Shown: positions 10,017 through 19,109 of the stretch, piece after piece
Numbering within the stretch: the stretch's first letter is position 1
How the letters are laid out: each line of letters starts with the position of its first letter
DNA from: UBA9300 sp964577305
Lineage (GTDB): Bacteria > Bacteroidota > Bacteroidia > Bacteroidales > VadinHA17
Direction of reading: 5' to 3'
Assembly: GCA_964577305.1 (NCBI GenBank)
Contig: CAZNYS010000026.1
Location: forward strand, 1-44,050
DNA: 44,050 nt
Notes under the pieces: generated by a model
Seen by the model: the letters and a program-made list of their open reading frames with translations, nothing else
What the model was told of the DNA's origin: nothing
The model's database searches: none
Made by a program: the position numbers and the translations under genes

Positions 10017-11861
10017 TTACTTTATTTCCAATATATAGGGTTTGTATGGTGATAGTTTTATTTTATCATTAAGGTCATATTCCCTGCCGCCAAGTATGTC
10101 CTTACCTGACTTTTTACCATTAAGCATTTCATCGAAACGTTCCAGTTCAAGCTCGTACGGCGAGGCATTTTTATTAATTATGACCATTACCATATCAGTC
10201 TCATTATACCTGAAATATACATAAGTACCATGTTCAGGTGCAAAGTGCATCAGTTTACCCGTGTGTATCACCCCTGATGTTTCCCTCCATTTGAGCAGCC
10301 GTTTAAACATATTCTGCATGTTCTTTTCTTCCTTGCCCATTCCTTCTCCGGTGAAAGCATTCACTTTATCCCCGGGCCATCCCCCGGGAAAGTCCTTACG
10401 TATATATCCATGATCATCACCTTCCGTATGGGTCATCAGTATTTCAGTACCGTAGAAGATCTGTGGTATACCCCTTGTTGTAAGGAAGAATACTATACCG
10501 TTGCGGAACATATCGCGATCCATCTCCATCTGCATATAGAACCTTGGCATATCATGGTTATCAGGAAACACAACCAGCTTCCACGGGTCGGGGTAAAGGA
10601 AGTCATTGGCCAGCATCTCATATATCTTTATGAGTCCGCTGTTCCAGTCTTCCTTGTCACTTAATCCTTCGCTCACTGCATTTTGCAGCGGGAAATCCAT
10701 GAGGCTGGGCAATTCACCCTGATAGCCGTCTCTATTATCCTGTCCTTTCTGCCAGTATGAAACTATTGCAGGGTTCAGACTCCATTCCTCACCAACTATA
10801 TTAAAATGTGGATATTCCCTGGTGATTCTCCTGTTCCATTCTGCCATCATATGTTTATCGGGATACGGGTATGTATCCATTCTTATTCCTGCGATGCCGG
10901 CATATTCGATCCACCATATACTATTCTGGATGAGGTATTCGGCCATAAAAGGATTTCGCTGGTTCATATCAGGCATGGATGCTGAAAACCAGCCACGTAT
11001 CATTCCTTCTTTATCTGTCTCCGAAGCATACGGATCCTGGTTTATTGTTCTCCTGTGGTTGGTGCGGACATATTCCGGGTAACTGAGCCAGTCGTCTACC
11101 GGAAGGTCATCCATCCACCAGTGGCCGGCACCGCAATGGTTGAAGATCATATCCATAACTACCTTCATCCCCTTTTCTTTTGCTTCCTTAATCAGTTCAA
11201 CATAATCTTCATTGGTGCCGAAGCGCCTGTCTACCTTATAAAAATCAGTAGCTGCATAGCCGTGGTATGACCATTCTTTCATATCATTTTCGAGCACGGG
11301 ATTAAGCCAGATGGCTGTAAATCCCATATCCGCAATATAATCCAGGTGGTCCCTTATCCCTTTAATGTCGCCTCCGTGCCTTCCATAACGTTTCCTGCGA
11401 TTCAGTCCTTCCTTCATCCCTTCAACCTCATCGTTGGAAGGATCACCGTTTGCAAACCTGTCGGGCATAATAAGGTACATCACATCCGAATTATCAAATC
11501 CTTTTCTATCGGCTGATCCGGGTTCCCTTTTCAGTAGCTTATATTCTTTTTCAACAGTATTACCCTGTTCATCTGTGAATTTTATCATAAATGAGCCGGG
11601 TTTTGTTTCCGTTGATATATCAAGATTAATAAAGAAATAATTATTATTGCCGGTATGTTCAACTGACTTTAAGCTTACCCCTTCATAATCAATACTGACT
11701 GCTGACTCAGCGATATCTTCACCATGGACCATCAGTTGAAGGCCGGAATGTTTCATACCGGTCCACCAGAAAGGAGGTTCGATATGTTCGATCTGTGCGT
11801 ATGTATTATTTTGTGCAATCATAATAGCAAGAGCCGTCAATATCAACAATTTTATTTTCAT
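10017..11861 (-). CDS. susA: SusA-type GH13 neopullulanase/cyclomaltodextrinase
   Basis: Periplasmic enzyme of 614 residues with a signal peptide (1-23, ending TYAQ). An N-terminal beta domain (about 25-110) resembles the cyclomaltodextrinase N domain. The GH13 barrel has DMIFNHCG (237-244), GIRMD with nucleophile Asp329, VGEEW with acid Glu358 and FPDNHD with Asp437. A small C-terminal beta domain (about 545-614) closes it. Length, domain order and position match Bacteroides SusA, which cuts imported maltooligosaccharides in the periplasm. It lies 13 bases downstream of the GH53 gene and 22 bases upstream of the T9SS GH13 gene, in the same transcription unit. The orthology to susA is likely but was judged by eye. 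Confidence 0.88.
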   Translation of the reverse strand: MKIKLLILTALAIMIAQNNTYAQIEHIEPPFWWTGMKHSGLQLMVHGEDIAESAVSIDYEGVSLKSVEHTGNNNYFFINLDISTETKPGSFMIKFTDEQGNTVEKEYKLLKREPGSADRKGFDNSDVMYLIMPDRFANGDPSNDEVEGMKEGLNRRKRYGRHGGDIKGIRDHLDYIADMGFTAIWLNPVLENDMKEWSYHGYAATDFYKVDRRFGTNEDYVELIKEAKEKGMKVVMDMIFNHCGAGHWWMDDLPVDDWLSYPEYVRTNHRRTINQDPYASETDKEGMIRGWFSASMPDMNQRNPFMAEYLIQNSIWWIEYAGIAGIRMDTYPYPDKHMMAEWNRRITREYPHFNIVGEEWSLNPAIVSYWQKGQDNRDGYQGELPSLMDFPLQNAVSEGLSDKEDWNSGLIKIYEMLANDFLYPDPWKLVVFPDNHDMPRFYMQMEMDRDMFRNGIVFFLTTRGIPQIFYGTEILMTHTEGDDHGYIRKDFPGGWPGDKVNAFTGEGMGKEEKNMQNMFKRLLKWRETSGVIHTGKLMHFAPEHGTYVYFRYNETDMVMVIINKNASPYELELERFDEMLNGKKSGKDILGGREYDLNDKIKLSPYKPYILEIK

Positions 11862-11874
11862 GTTCGATTAATAT

Positions 11875-13029
11875 TCAAAAATTATAATTAAAAGTCATAT
11901 AATCCATCCCCTGCAGTACATTGCCCTGGAAATCGAAGAAGGTATTACAATCGAAAGCAGAGCCTGTGCCCCACTGTGTTTTCGCATTTGAGCTTATCCA
12001 TGCCGGTTCCCAGTAGAATATCCCTTTGCCACCGCCATCGATTATTTCCCGGGTAAGTTGTTTGAGGTATTTATACTGTCCTGCCCCGGTAGCAGGGTAG
12101 TTGGGCACCAGTTTATTAACATCCATTATATTGGGGTATGAATCAGCGTTTTCGAGTGTCCATGGGTATGCGGTCTCGAGGACCATAACATCTTTATCAA
12201 ATGTATTTTTAATCTCCTGTATATATTGACTTACATCATTCAGTAATACCGTGGACCACATATAATAATAAGACAGGCCTATAATGTCATAGTCGGCCAG
12301 GCCTGCATCGTCAAGGCCGGTGAACCAGTTTTTTACATTTTCCGGCTGGGCTATATGGATCAGCACTTCTGTATCGACAGTGCTCTGTGCAGCTGCATCC
12401 CTTACTGCACTTATTGCCTTGTTTATAAGACTTATAAATTGTGTTGGATTATTCCACCTGTTGCCATGCGGAAGGACGAACCCAGGGTTTATCTCGTTGC
12501 CAACCTGGACATATTCGGGCATAAGGCCTTCGTTATCCAGTTTTTTCAGTGTATTGAAAGTATAGTTATAGATACTGTCTCCCAGGGTTACAGGGTCCAG
12601 GTCTTCCCATGCAGCCGGCGGGAATTGTTTTCCCGGATCAGCCCAGTTATCAGAATAATGGAAATCGAGCAATACTCTCATACCCTCATTTTTTGTCCTC
12701 TGTATACCCTGTTTTACATCATCAAAATCATGATACATCTTATCGCCCCCATACAGAGCGGCTGTCCACTGCGGGTTATGGAACAGTCGGAACCTTACTG
12801 CCCCCGTTCCGTATTTACTGAATATCCTGTACGGATCAGTTACCTTACCAGAATCTTTGTAGATCCCTCCGTGATCGAGTATTTCATTCACGTAGCTGAG
12901 GTCGGCGCCCATAAGGAATGTATCGGGGCTGTAAAACACCCTATGGTCTTCATTTCCATTACTCTCATTCTTGTTACATGAGAGCATAGCAATTCCTGTA
13001 ATCGCAAGTATAAATAGTGTTGATCTCAT
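11875..13029 (-). CDS. GH53 endo-beta-1,4-galactanase-family lipoprotein
   Basis: A 384-residue lipoprotein: the signal ends LSC (Cys18), then a GH53 (clan A) barrel. MGADLSYVNEI (40-50), RFRLFHNP, LLDFHYSDNWADPG, VGNEINPG with acid/base Glu179 and VMVLETAYPW with nucleophile Glu285 are the family landmarks. Known GH53 enzymes cut beta-1,4-galactan side chains of pectin, not alpha-glucans. Its place between susE and susA in a starch operon is therefore odd. Either the operon handles a mixed substrate, or this subfamily acts on something else, or the gene was inserted. It is separated from susE by 116 bases containing an intrinsic terminator, while susA follows after 13 bases, so it could head its own enzyme sub-operon. 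Confidence 0.9.
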   Translation of the reverse strand: MRSTLFILAITGIAMLSCNKNESNGNEDHRVFYSPDTFLMGADLSYVNEILDHGGIYKDSGKVTDPYRIFSKYGTGAVRFRLFHNPQWTAALYGGDKMYHDFDDVKQGIQRTKNEGMRVLLDFHYSDNWADPGKQFPPAAWEDLDPVTLGDSIYNYTFNTLKKLDNEGLMPEYVQVGNEINPGFVLPHGNRWNNPTQFISLINKAISAVRDAAAQSTVDTEVLIHIAQPENVKNWFTGLDDAGLADYDIIGLSYYYMWSTVLLNDVSQYIQEIKNTFDKDVMVLETAYPWTLENADSYPNIMDVNKLVPNYPATGAGQYKYLKQLTREIIDGGGKGIFYWEPAWISSNAKTQWGTGSAFDCNTFFDFQGNVLQGMDYMTFNYNF

Positions 13030-13088
13030 AATAGTATAATCATCAGTTTAACACCAGGGTGCTTTCAAGTTAATAAAACATAATAAAA

Positions 13089-13129
13089 AAAGGTTGTGAA
13101 GAGGGATTATTTCTCTCAACACAACCTTT
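13089..13129 (-). terminator. Intrinsic terminator after susE
   Basis: Read on the minus strand, AAAGGTTGTG and CACAACCTTT form a perfect 10-bp stem, with partial pairing (GAGAG/CCCTC) further in. A run of seven T follows immediately, then ATTATG. This is a textbook Rho-independent terminator in the direction of susCDE transcription, placed 116 bases ahead of the GH53 gene. It should end most susCDE transcripts or attenuate read-through into the enzyme genes. No convincing TANNTTTG promoter was seen between it and GH53. Confidence 0.75.
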
Positions 13130-13145
13130 CTTCTAATTCAAAATC

Positions 13146-14216
13146 CTAATTTTTAACTACAGTATAAGTGTAAATTGCCTGGCTGAGGTCGAGGGTAATT
13201 GTATAACTACCTGCCTCAGGTATAGGAATATTTGAACCTCCCGCATTAACAATACCATCAGGTTCATCATCGCCATAGTTAAGGTCCCAGCCATCGTTGG
13301 CCCTGAATTTAAAGTCTCCTGCCTGGAGGTCGAGGGTAACTTCAAGAACATGATCAACATCATTATAGGTCATATTCACATCCACACTCCAGTCGTATGG
13401 AGGCACTGCGCCACCAATAATACCCCAGTCAGTACGTAATATTGAATATGTAGCTGCAGTGAGGTCGGCTTTAATTCTGTGCAGACCGGCAGGGGTCGTT
13501 ATCATTATATTATTACCTCCCCATGATCCAATCTGCAGAGTACCGGATGTTCCTGATGCATCGGGGTCACCTATTGTATTATCCTCTTCCCATGCAGGTA
13601 CCTTAAGTAATTTAAATCCAATCGGGCTTCCGGTGGTATTAATATAACCCTCATACCTGTCATTGAAACCAGCAGACCATATCACTGTGGATGAATCGCC
13701 GGCATTCCAGCCGTTATGATCACCAGGAACAAACAGCCTGGGATATATTATAACTTTTTCGAAGGCTGTAAGGGAAAAGCTTATCACATTTGAATAGAGT
13801 GTATCTATATCTGTATGCAATACAGCCATTATTCTTGCTTCCATATCCACTTCTTCTTCGGGAACTGCTCCCATAGCCATAAGGATACCATTTATTTCAC
13901 CTACCGTGTATGCTGCACGCAAACCGTTGGTATGTCCCATGTCCTTATATTGAGAGAAATTATTCCCTGCAAAATCGAGCTGGAAGAAATAAGTAGCTGC
14001 GGCTGCGAAGCCGTAGTCAGCCGGTGCCCATGTAAACACGGCGAGTGTATCGGTCTCATTATCTTCAAGAAGGATTTCACTTGAACCTGTCAGGGCACTG
14101 TACAATGCCGGTCCGGTAAGTGTATCTGACAAGAATGGTCCTTCCTTATCTTTTTCGCAAGACTGGAAATATATCATTCCCAGGATTGCCATTAATATAA
14201 TAGTTACTTTCTTCAT
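13146..14216 (-). CDS. susE: SusE/SusF-like starch-binding surface lipoprotein
   Basis: A 356-residue lipoprotein. I start it at the ATG at 14216 because this gives the signal MKKVTIILMAILGMIYFQSC 13 bases after the susD stop; a longer open frame reaching back into susD encodes no sensible sequence. Cys20 is followed by EKDKE, which resembles the Bacteroidota surface-export signal. Residues about 30-170 match the SusE N-terminal Ig-like domain. Two repeated carbohydrate-binding modules follow, each with FVPGDHNGWNAGD-like and FKFRANDGWDLNYGDD-like Trp/Asn loops. It should bind alpha-glucan at the cell surface with SusC and SusD but has no catalytic residues. It has two visible binding modules, which fits SusE better than the longer SusF. 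Confidence 0.85.
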   Translation of the reverse strand: MKKVTIILMAILGMIYFQSCEKDKEGPFLSDTLTGPALYSALTGSSEILLEDNETDTLAVFTWAPADYGFAAAATYFFQLDFAGNNFSQYKDMGHTNGLRAAYTVGEINGILMAMGAVPEEEVDMEARIMAVLHTDIDTLYSNVISFSLTAFEKVIIYPRLFVPGDHNGWNAGDSSTVIWSAGFNDRYEGYINTTGSPIGFKLLKVPAWEEDNTIGDPDASGTSGTLQIGSWGGNNIMITTPAGLHRIKADLTAATYSILRTDWGIIGGAVPPYDWSVDVNMTYNDVDHVLEVTLDLQAGDFKFRANDGWDLNYGDDEPDGIVNAGGSNIPIPEAGSYTITLDLSQAIYTYTVVKN

Positions 14217-14229
14217 AGCGCTTGTTTTT

Positions 14230-15831
14230 CTAATTTTCACCATATCCAGGGTTTTGCACCAGGTTTGGATTTGCTCCACGGTCGGCATCAGGTAATGGGA
14301 ACAGGTTATACTTATCATCTGTTGCGATACCGTCTTTTGCTGCACCTTTAAACTGCCACAGGTATTCTCCGCCCGTGAATAAACCAAAGCGGATCAGGTC
14401 AGTCCGGCGGTAGCCTTCATAGTGCAGCTCCCGGCCTCTTTCATCGATAATAAAATCCAGTGTAAGCTGTCCTGCTGAAATTTCTCCAGAGGGACCTTCA
14501 TATGCCCTGTTGCGTACCAGGTTAACATAAGTGAGTGCATTTGCAGCTGATGAGTTTGTTGCTCCGCGCAGATGTGCTTCGGCATACATCAGGTATACAT
14601 CGGCAAGCCTGAAGAATGGAATATCTGTATCGGGGTGAGTGGAATGAGATCCTGCAACACCTTCAGATGTGATATTTTTCCATTTTGTCAGGCGGTAGCC
14701 TTCGGACGGTTCAAACTGGTCGTCAATATCCAGTGTCTGTCCATCGGTCCAGATCATAGCCCTCTTATCTGTTGCTCCTGTTATATCAGGAAATACAGCC
14801 ACAAATTCCCTGAGGGTTCTCAGTCCGTTCCATGCCTCGCCTACGCCAAAGTCTGCCGGCACTATTGTTCCTCCGACAGTTGCACAAACAAGGAATGTTG
14901 TACCGCCCCAGGTTTTTATAGATTGACCGTCCTGTGGGATGGCAAAGATCACACCACTTGCATTATGATTATCGGCAAGGAACAGTTCAGGGTAAGAATC
15001 ATGAAGGGTATAACCTGCGTTTATTACATTCTGACAGTAGGTAATTACGCCATCATAGTTAGCTGATCCTGTATACACTACGGCATTCAGGTACAGTTTA
15101 GCCAGCAGCGTCCATGCTGCTGCCTGATCGAAGCGACCATAGTCATTGGTCATAGGAGGCGGCAGCTGGTCCTCTATCTCCAGCAATTCAGACTCAATAT
15201 AGTCATACAGGTCGGCCCTGCTTATCTGTTCGGGCAGGAATGATCCCACTCCATCTTCTTCAGTTACGAAGGGCACATTGCCAAACATATCGAGGGCATG
15301 GTAATAAGACAGGGCGCGCATCATACGTGCTTCGGCCTTATAACCCCTTATGGTTTCCTTTTCAGCATCAGAGAATCCTCTTTCATCCAGCTTGCTGCCG
15401 GCTGCTTCCCTGATGAACTCGTTACATATGGATATCTGGTAGAATATCCTTGAGTACATATTTGTTATGAACTCGTTTGAAGGCGACCAGTCCATTTCCT
15501 GGTAATCCCTGAGGTTACCATCATTCCATGAAATGATAGTCTCGTCTGTAGGCAGTTCCTGTGCGTAAAAGTATGCCCTGTGGTATTGTCCGAATCCTTC
15601 ATCCAGTCCAAGCAGGTCGTTCATACCATGCGGGCCCTGCTGGCCGCTCACAGCCAGTCCGGCATATACCTTTGCCAGTACACGCTTATAATTGGCTGCT
15701 GATTGATATACTTTTGCAGAGGTTATTACATCGTCGTCAAGAGGTACTGTATCAAGATCCTTAATACAGGATGTCAGCGACATAATAATGCTTACTACTG
15801 CAACAACTGATATTTTTATATATTTCTTCAT
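14230..15831 (-). CDS. susD: SusD/RagB-family glycan-binding lipoprotein
   Basis: Outer-membrane surface lipoprotein of 533 residues. The signal ends LTSC, and the mature N-terminus CIKDLDTVPLDDD carries the K-D pair typical of surface-exposed lipoproteins. Helical TPR-like repeats (RMMRALSYYHALDMFGNVPFV, about 165-190) and the late RLADVYLMYAEAHLR and INERGRELHYEGYRRTDLIRFG-like segment (here FIIDERGRELHYEGYRR) are SusD hallmarks. It forms the lid over the SusC transporter encoded 18 bases upstream. The starch assignment rests on the SusE, GH13 and LacI neighbours, since SusD proteins are too variable for substrate to be read from sequence. Confidence 0.95.
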   Translation of the reverse strand: MKKYIKISVVAVVSIIMSLTSCIKDLDTVPLDDDVITSAKVYQSAANYKRVLAKVYAGLAVSGQQGPHGMNDLLGLDEGFGQYHRAYFYAQELPTDETIISWNDGNLRDYQEMDWSPSNEFITNMYSRIFYQISICNEFIREAAGSKLDERGFSDAEKETIRGYKAEARMMRALSYYHALDMFGNVPFVTEEDGVGSFLPEQISRADLYDYIESELLEIEDQLPPPMTNDYGRFDQAAAWTLLAKLYLNAVVYTGSANYDGVITYCQNVINAGYTLHDSYPELFLADNHNASGVIFAIPQDGQSIKTWGGTTFLVCATVGGTIVPADFGVGEAWNGLRTLREFVAVFPDITGATDKRAMIWTDGQTLDIDDQFEPSEGYRLTKWKNITSEGVAGSHSTHPDTDIPFFRLADVYLMYAEAHLRGATNSSAANALTYVNLVRNRAYEGPSGEISAGQLTLDFIIDERGRELHYEGYRRTDLIRFGLFTGGEYLWQFKGAAKDGIATDDKYNLFPLPDADRGANPNLVQNPGYGEN

Positions 15832-15849
15832 TTCCTTATTCTTTTAACA

Positions 15850-18807
15850 TTAATAAGTCAGACTAACACCAAAGAGGAAGGTTCTCGGGCGCGGGTATAT
15901 ATTATTGTCAATACCGTTGGCCACTTCCGGATCCAGTCCCCTGTATTTAGTAATCAGCAAGAGGTTCTGTGCTGTAGTATAGAGCCTGAGATTAAGTTTA
16001 CCTGCGAGCAGGTCATCAAATGTATATCCAAGTGATGCATTATCCAGCTTCAGGTAAGAACCATTCTCGATATAGTAGTCAGAGAAATATTTGGGGTTCT
16101 CAAACTGTGTTTCCAGCAGGTTCCTGTTGGCATTGCCAAGGCATCCTGAAAGGTAAATACTGGAATATGAGCCAGAGTTTGAGAAATTGTTATTATAGAT
16201 ATAATTACCCAGTGCCACTCTTCCTGCAAATGAGAAATCGAAGTTCTTATACCTGAGCATTGAGTTGAATCCCATGAATACATCGGAAGCAGGCTTTTTA
16301 TACCTGTACCTGTCTTCAACGGTTATTGTCCCGTCACCATTCCTGTCGACATACAATCCTTCAATTGGTGTACCATCCTGGTCATATACCTGTTCCCATA
16401 CATAGAATGAGTATGAAGGATAGCCCACGCTGTGTATCTGTATGGTATTACCAACAGCACCTGAGATACCTCCAACGGGAACACCTTCATAATTAGGATC
16501 ATCAACAAGGGTAAGTTTGGTTATCTTGTTCTCGTTATAAGTAGCATTGAAACCAATTTCCCATGATAAACCGGGTCTGGAAACAAGCATCCCGTTGATA
16601 GAGAATTCAATACCCCTGCTTTCCATATTACCCACGTTTGTCAGTATCTGGTTTGTAAGGTTGGTACCCGCGGGTACGGGTATAGTATTAATAAGGTCTT
16701 TCGTGTTCCTGTAATAGGCATCAATTGCACCGGTTATCCTGTTATTCAGGAATCCGAAATCCAGACCAATATTATATGTTTCTGTCTCTTCCCATTTCAG
16801 GTTTACATCATATCCCTCGGGCCTGAGAGTGGTATAATACGTGTCGCCGAACTGATACCTTGCATTAGGTTCACTTTTTGTATATCTTGCAAGATAAGGA
16901 TAGTCATTATCTGTAATATTCTGCTGGCCTGTAACACCGTAGCCGAGCCTCAATTTAAGAGTGGTTATTGCTCTACCTGCCATGAATGGTTCATCGTCAA
17001 TATTCCATGCCAGTGCAACCGAGGGGAATAATTCCCAGCGGGTGTCGGGTGAGAACCTTGATGATCCATCCTGGCGAAGGGTAACGGTAACGAGGTAACG
17101 ATCCATGAAAACGTAGTTCAGACGTCCGAAGAATGACACGAGGTAACTCTCTGTTTTATAGTCTGTTTGCTGGTTCAGAACCGTTCTCATGGCATTGGTA
17201 GAGAAATAAGTTCCTTCCCTGTAAAAATGCTGCCATGAATACCCGGCAACTGCATTTATACGGCTATTGATCTCAGGTATTTCATTTACATAGTTAAAAT
17301 AAAAATCCAGCAGTGAGTTTTGTTTACCCTGGTGATACTCTGATTTTTCGCCACCACCTTTTACAGGATCATAACCCCAAGGCGCATTCACCGGAGAATT
17401 GACCTCACCGTTACTCCTTGAACCGTCATGACCCAGGTTTAGTTTGGCGGTAAGTTCGGGCAGGAAATGCATCTTGTATTCGAGCTGAACATTCCCGATG
17501 AACCTGTTAACATTGGAAATATCATCCCTCATCATCAGTTGAGCCACAGGGTTTGTTGTAGCCGTGAAATAGGGAGTACCATCGGGATTGGTCCATGTGA
17601 AATATCCATCGTAGGGACTTTCAGGATCATAGACAGGCTGTGTGGGGTCCATTGATACAGCACCTCCTATAGCACCCCTGTTAGCAAAAGTATTGTTAAC
17701 ATGCATTCCCTTAAGATTAAGATCAACTGTCAGGTGATCATCCAGGAATTTTGGGTTGAGGTTTATAGATGCCGTTGTTCTCTTCAGGTTGTCTGTTTTA
17801 AGAATGCCATCCATATCAGAGTAACTTAATGATACACGGTAAGGAAGGTTCTCAATGGAGCCCGTGAAGTTAAGGTTGTGGTCATGGCTTACCGAAGTAC
17901 GGTAGATCTCATTCTGCCAGTCGGTATCGGCTGTTCCCAGGAGGCCAAGCACAAGGCTGTTACCTGCATACCTCTCCTGTACAAGGGCTTTGTACTCATC
18001 GGCACCAAAATTGTCCACCTGGTTGTAACGTGAGCTTATTGATACATTACCATTGTAATTAATTCTCATTGGCTCACCGGCTTTACCCTTTTTGGTATTG
18101 ATAATGATTACACCATTGGAAGCCCTTAAACCGTAAATAGCGGTTGCGGAAGCATCCTTTAATATTGTAAAATTTGCAATATCAGAAGGGTGAATGGTGT
18201 TAAGAGGGTTTCTCATACCCGAGACACCTTCATTATCAAGCGGGACACCATCAATCACTATAAGCGGGTCATTACTTGCAGATAGTGACGAACCACCTCT
18301 GATCCTGATGGTTGCCCCTTCACCGGGAGCACCACCACGATCGGTGATCTGCACACCTGCTATCTTACCAACAACAAGCTGCTGCGGGGATGTAATTGAT
18401 CCCCTGTTAAAATCATCAGAGTTGATAGCTGTAACAGAACCTGTTGCATCTTCTTTCCTGGTTGTACCATAACCTATGGTGACAACCTCGGCAATCTGCA
18501 TTACGTCGACCTGAAGATCGACATTTATAGTAGTACGGTTATTAACAGGAATTTCCTGTTCAACATAACCGATAAAGGAGAACACCAGAATGGCATCAGG
18601 GTTGACCTCTATGCTGTATTCTCCATCAGCATTGGTGGTTGTACCCCTTGTTGTACCTTTAACAAGTACATTAACTCCGGGTAAAGAAATCCCCTCCAAT
18701 GCATCAGTAACCCTTCCGGTGACAGTTATCTGCTGACCGAAAAGGATACTGCTCATCATTATACCGGCGATGACAATCATCAGTCGCCGCATCAATAATC
18801 TGTTCAT
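15850..18807 (-). CDS. susC: SusC/RagA TonB-dependent outer-membrane transporter
   Basis: A 985-residue outer-membrane importer. Order: signal peptide (about 1-24, ending LFGQ), carboxypeptidase-regulatory-like domain (27-100, with GVNVLVKGTTRGTTTNADGEYSI), plug domain (about 115-230, with VTIGYGT and the SusC signature IVIDGVPL and LKDASATAIYG), then a beta-barrel of about 750 residues ending RPRTFLFGVSLTY with a terminal aromatic. It imports oligosaccharides across the outer membrane using TonB energy together with SusD. It is first in the leftward operon and divergent from the LacI-type gene. No clear TANNTTTG promoter was found upstream, so expression may need an activator or use a degenerate promoter. 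Confidence 0.97.
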   Translation of the reverse strand: MNRLLMRRLMIVIAGIMMSSILFGQQITVTGRVTDALEGISLPGVNVLVKGTTRGTTTNADGEYSIEVNPDAILVFSFIGYVEQEIPVNNRTTINVDLQVDVMQIAEVVTIGYGTTRKEDATGSVTAINSDDFNRGSITSPQQLVVGKIAGVQITDRGGAPGEGATIRIRGGSSLSASNDPLIVIDGVPLDNEGVSGMRNPLNTIHPSDIANFTILKDASATAIYGLRASNGVIIINTKKGKAGEPMRINYNGNVSISSRYNQVDNFGADEYKALVQERYAGNSLVLGLLGTADTDWQNEIYRTSVSHDHNLNFTGSIENLPYRVSLSYSDMDGILKTDNLKRTTASINLNPKFLDDHLTVDLNLKGMHVNNTFANRGAIGGAVSMDPTQPVYDPESPYDGYFTWTNPDGTPYFTATTNPVAQLMMRDDISNVNRFIGNVQLEYKMHFLPELTAKLNLGHDGSRSNGEVNSPVNAPWGYDPVKGGGEKSEYHQGKQNSLLDFYFNYVNEIPEINSRINAVAGYSWQHFYREGTYFSTNAMRTVLNQQTDYKTESYLVSFFGRLNYVFMDRYLVTVTLRQDGSSRFSPDTRWELFPSVALAWNIDDEPFMAGRAITTLKLRLGYGVTGQQNITDNDYPYLARYTKSEPNARYQFGDTYYTTLRPEGYDVNLKWEETETYNIGLDFGFLNNRITGAIDAYYRNTKDLINTIPVPAGTNLTNQILTNVGNMESRGIEFSINGMLVSRPGLSWEIGFNATYNENKITKLTLVDDPNYEGVPVGGISGAVGNTIQIHSVGYPSYSFYVWEQVYDQDGTPIEGLYVDRNGDGTITVEDRYRYKKPASDVFMGFNSMLRYKNFDFSFAGRVALGNYIYNNNFSNSGSYSSIYLSGCLGNANRNLLETQFENPKYFSDYYIENGSYLKLDNASLGYTFDDLLAGKLNLRLYTTAQNLLLITKYRGLDPEVANGIDNNIYPRPRTFLFGVSLTY

Positions 18808-19109
18808 AGATTTTTGTTTATTAACGGGTTACACATTTCTGAGATAGTATATTAGTTTAAAGTAGGTTCAGGTAATATTTATTTAGACTTCCTGTCCAGG
18901 TTTTAATAACCACTGCAGATCAAAATACCAAAGGTTAAGGTTTATTATGTAAATGTCGTAAGTTTATCACTTCTATCCAATTCTTTTTCAGTATTTTGCT
19001 GCAATCGTTTCCGCAAACGTTTGAAATCACTGCTATATCCATTAACTGACTGATACGAAAAAGAAAAAAAATAACTACATTTACCTGAAGTGTCTTATTT
19101 AGACTGCTT
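18808..19109. promoter_or_regulatory. Divergent susC-lacI control region with candidate operators
   Basis: This 302-base region has no gene. CAAACGTTTG (19014-19023) is a perfect 10-bp palindrome centred on CG, and AAACGTTTGAAA (19015-19026) is identical to the site at 1632-1643. A related CAATCGTTTC lies immediately beside it at 19002-19011, which may be a second, weaker site. The paired site is about 87-96 bases upstream of the LacI-type ATG and about 200 bases from susC. TATTTTG appears at 18993 and, on the other strand, near 18921, but each differs from TANNTTTG by one spacer base, so I do not call promoters. Confidence 0.55.

Noticed and set aside
12355..12981. 208-codon open frame antisense to GH53
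   Set aside because: Shadow of a gene with intact catalytic motifs; no recognisable domain or start signal.
14217..14387. N-terminal extension of susE into susD
   Set aside because: The extension would remove the lipoprotein signal from the N-terminus; the ATG at 14216 gives a proper signal and normal spacing.
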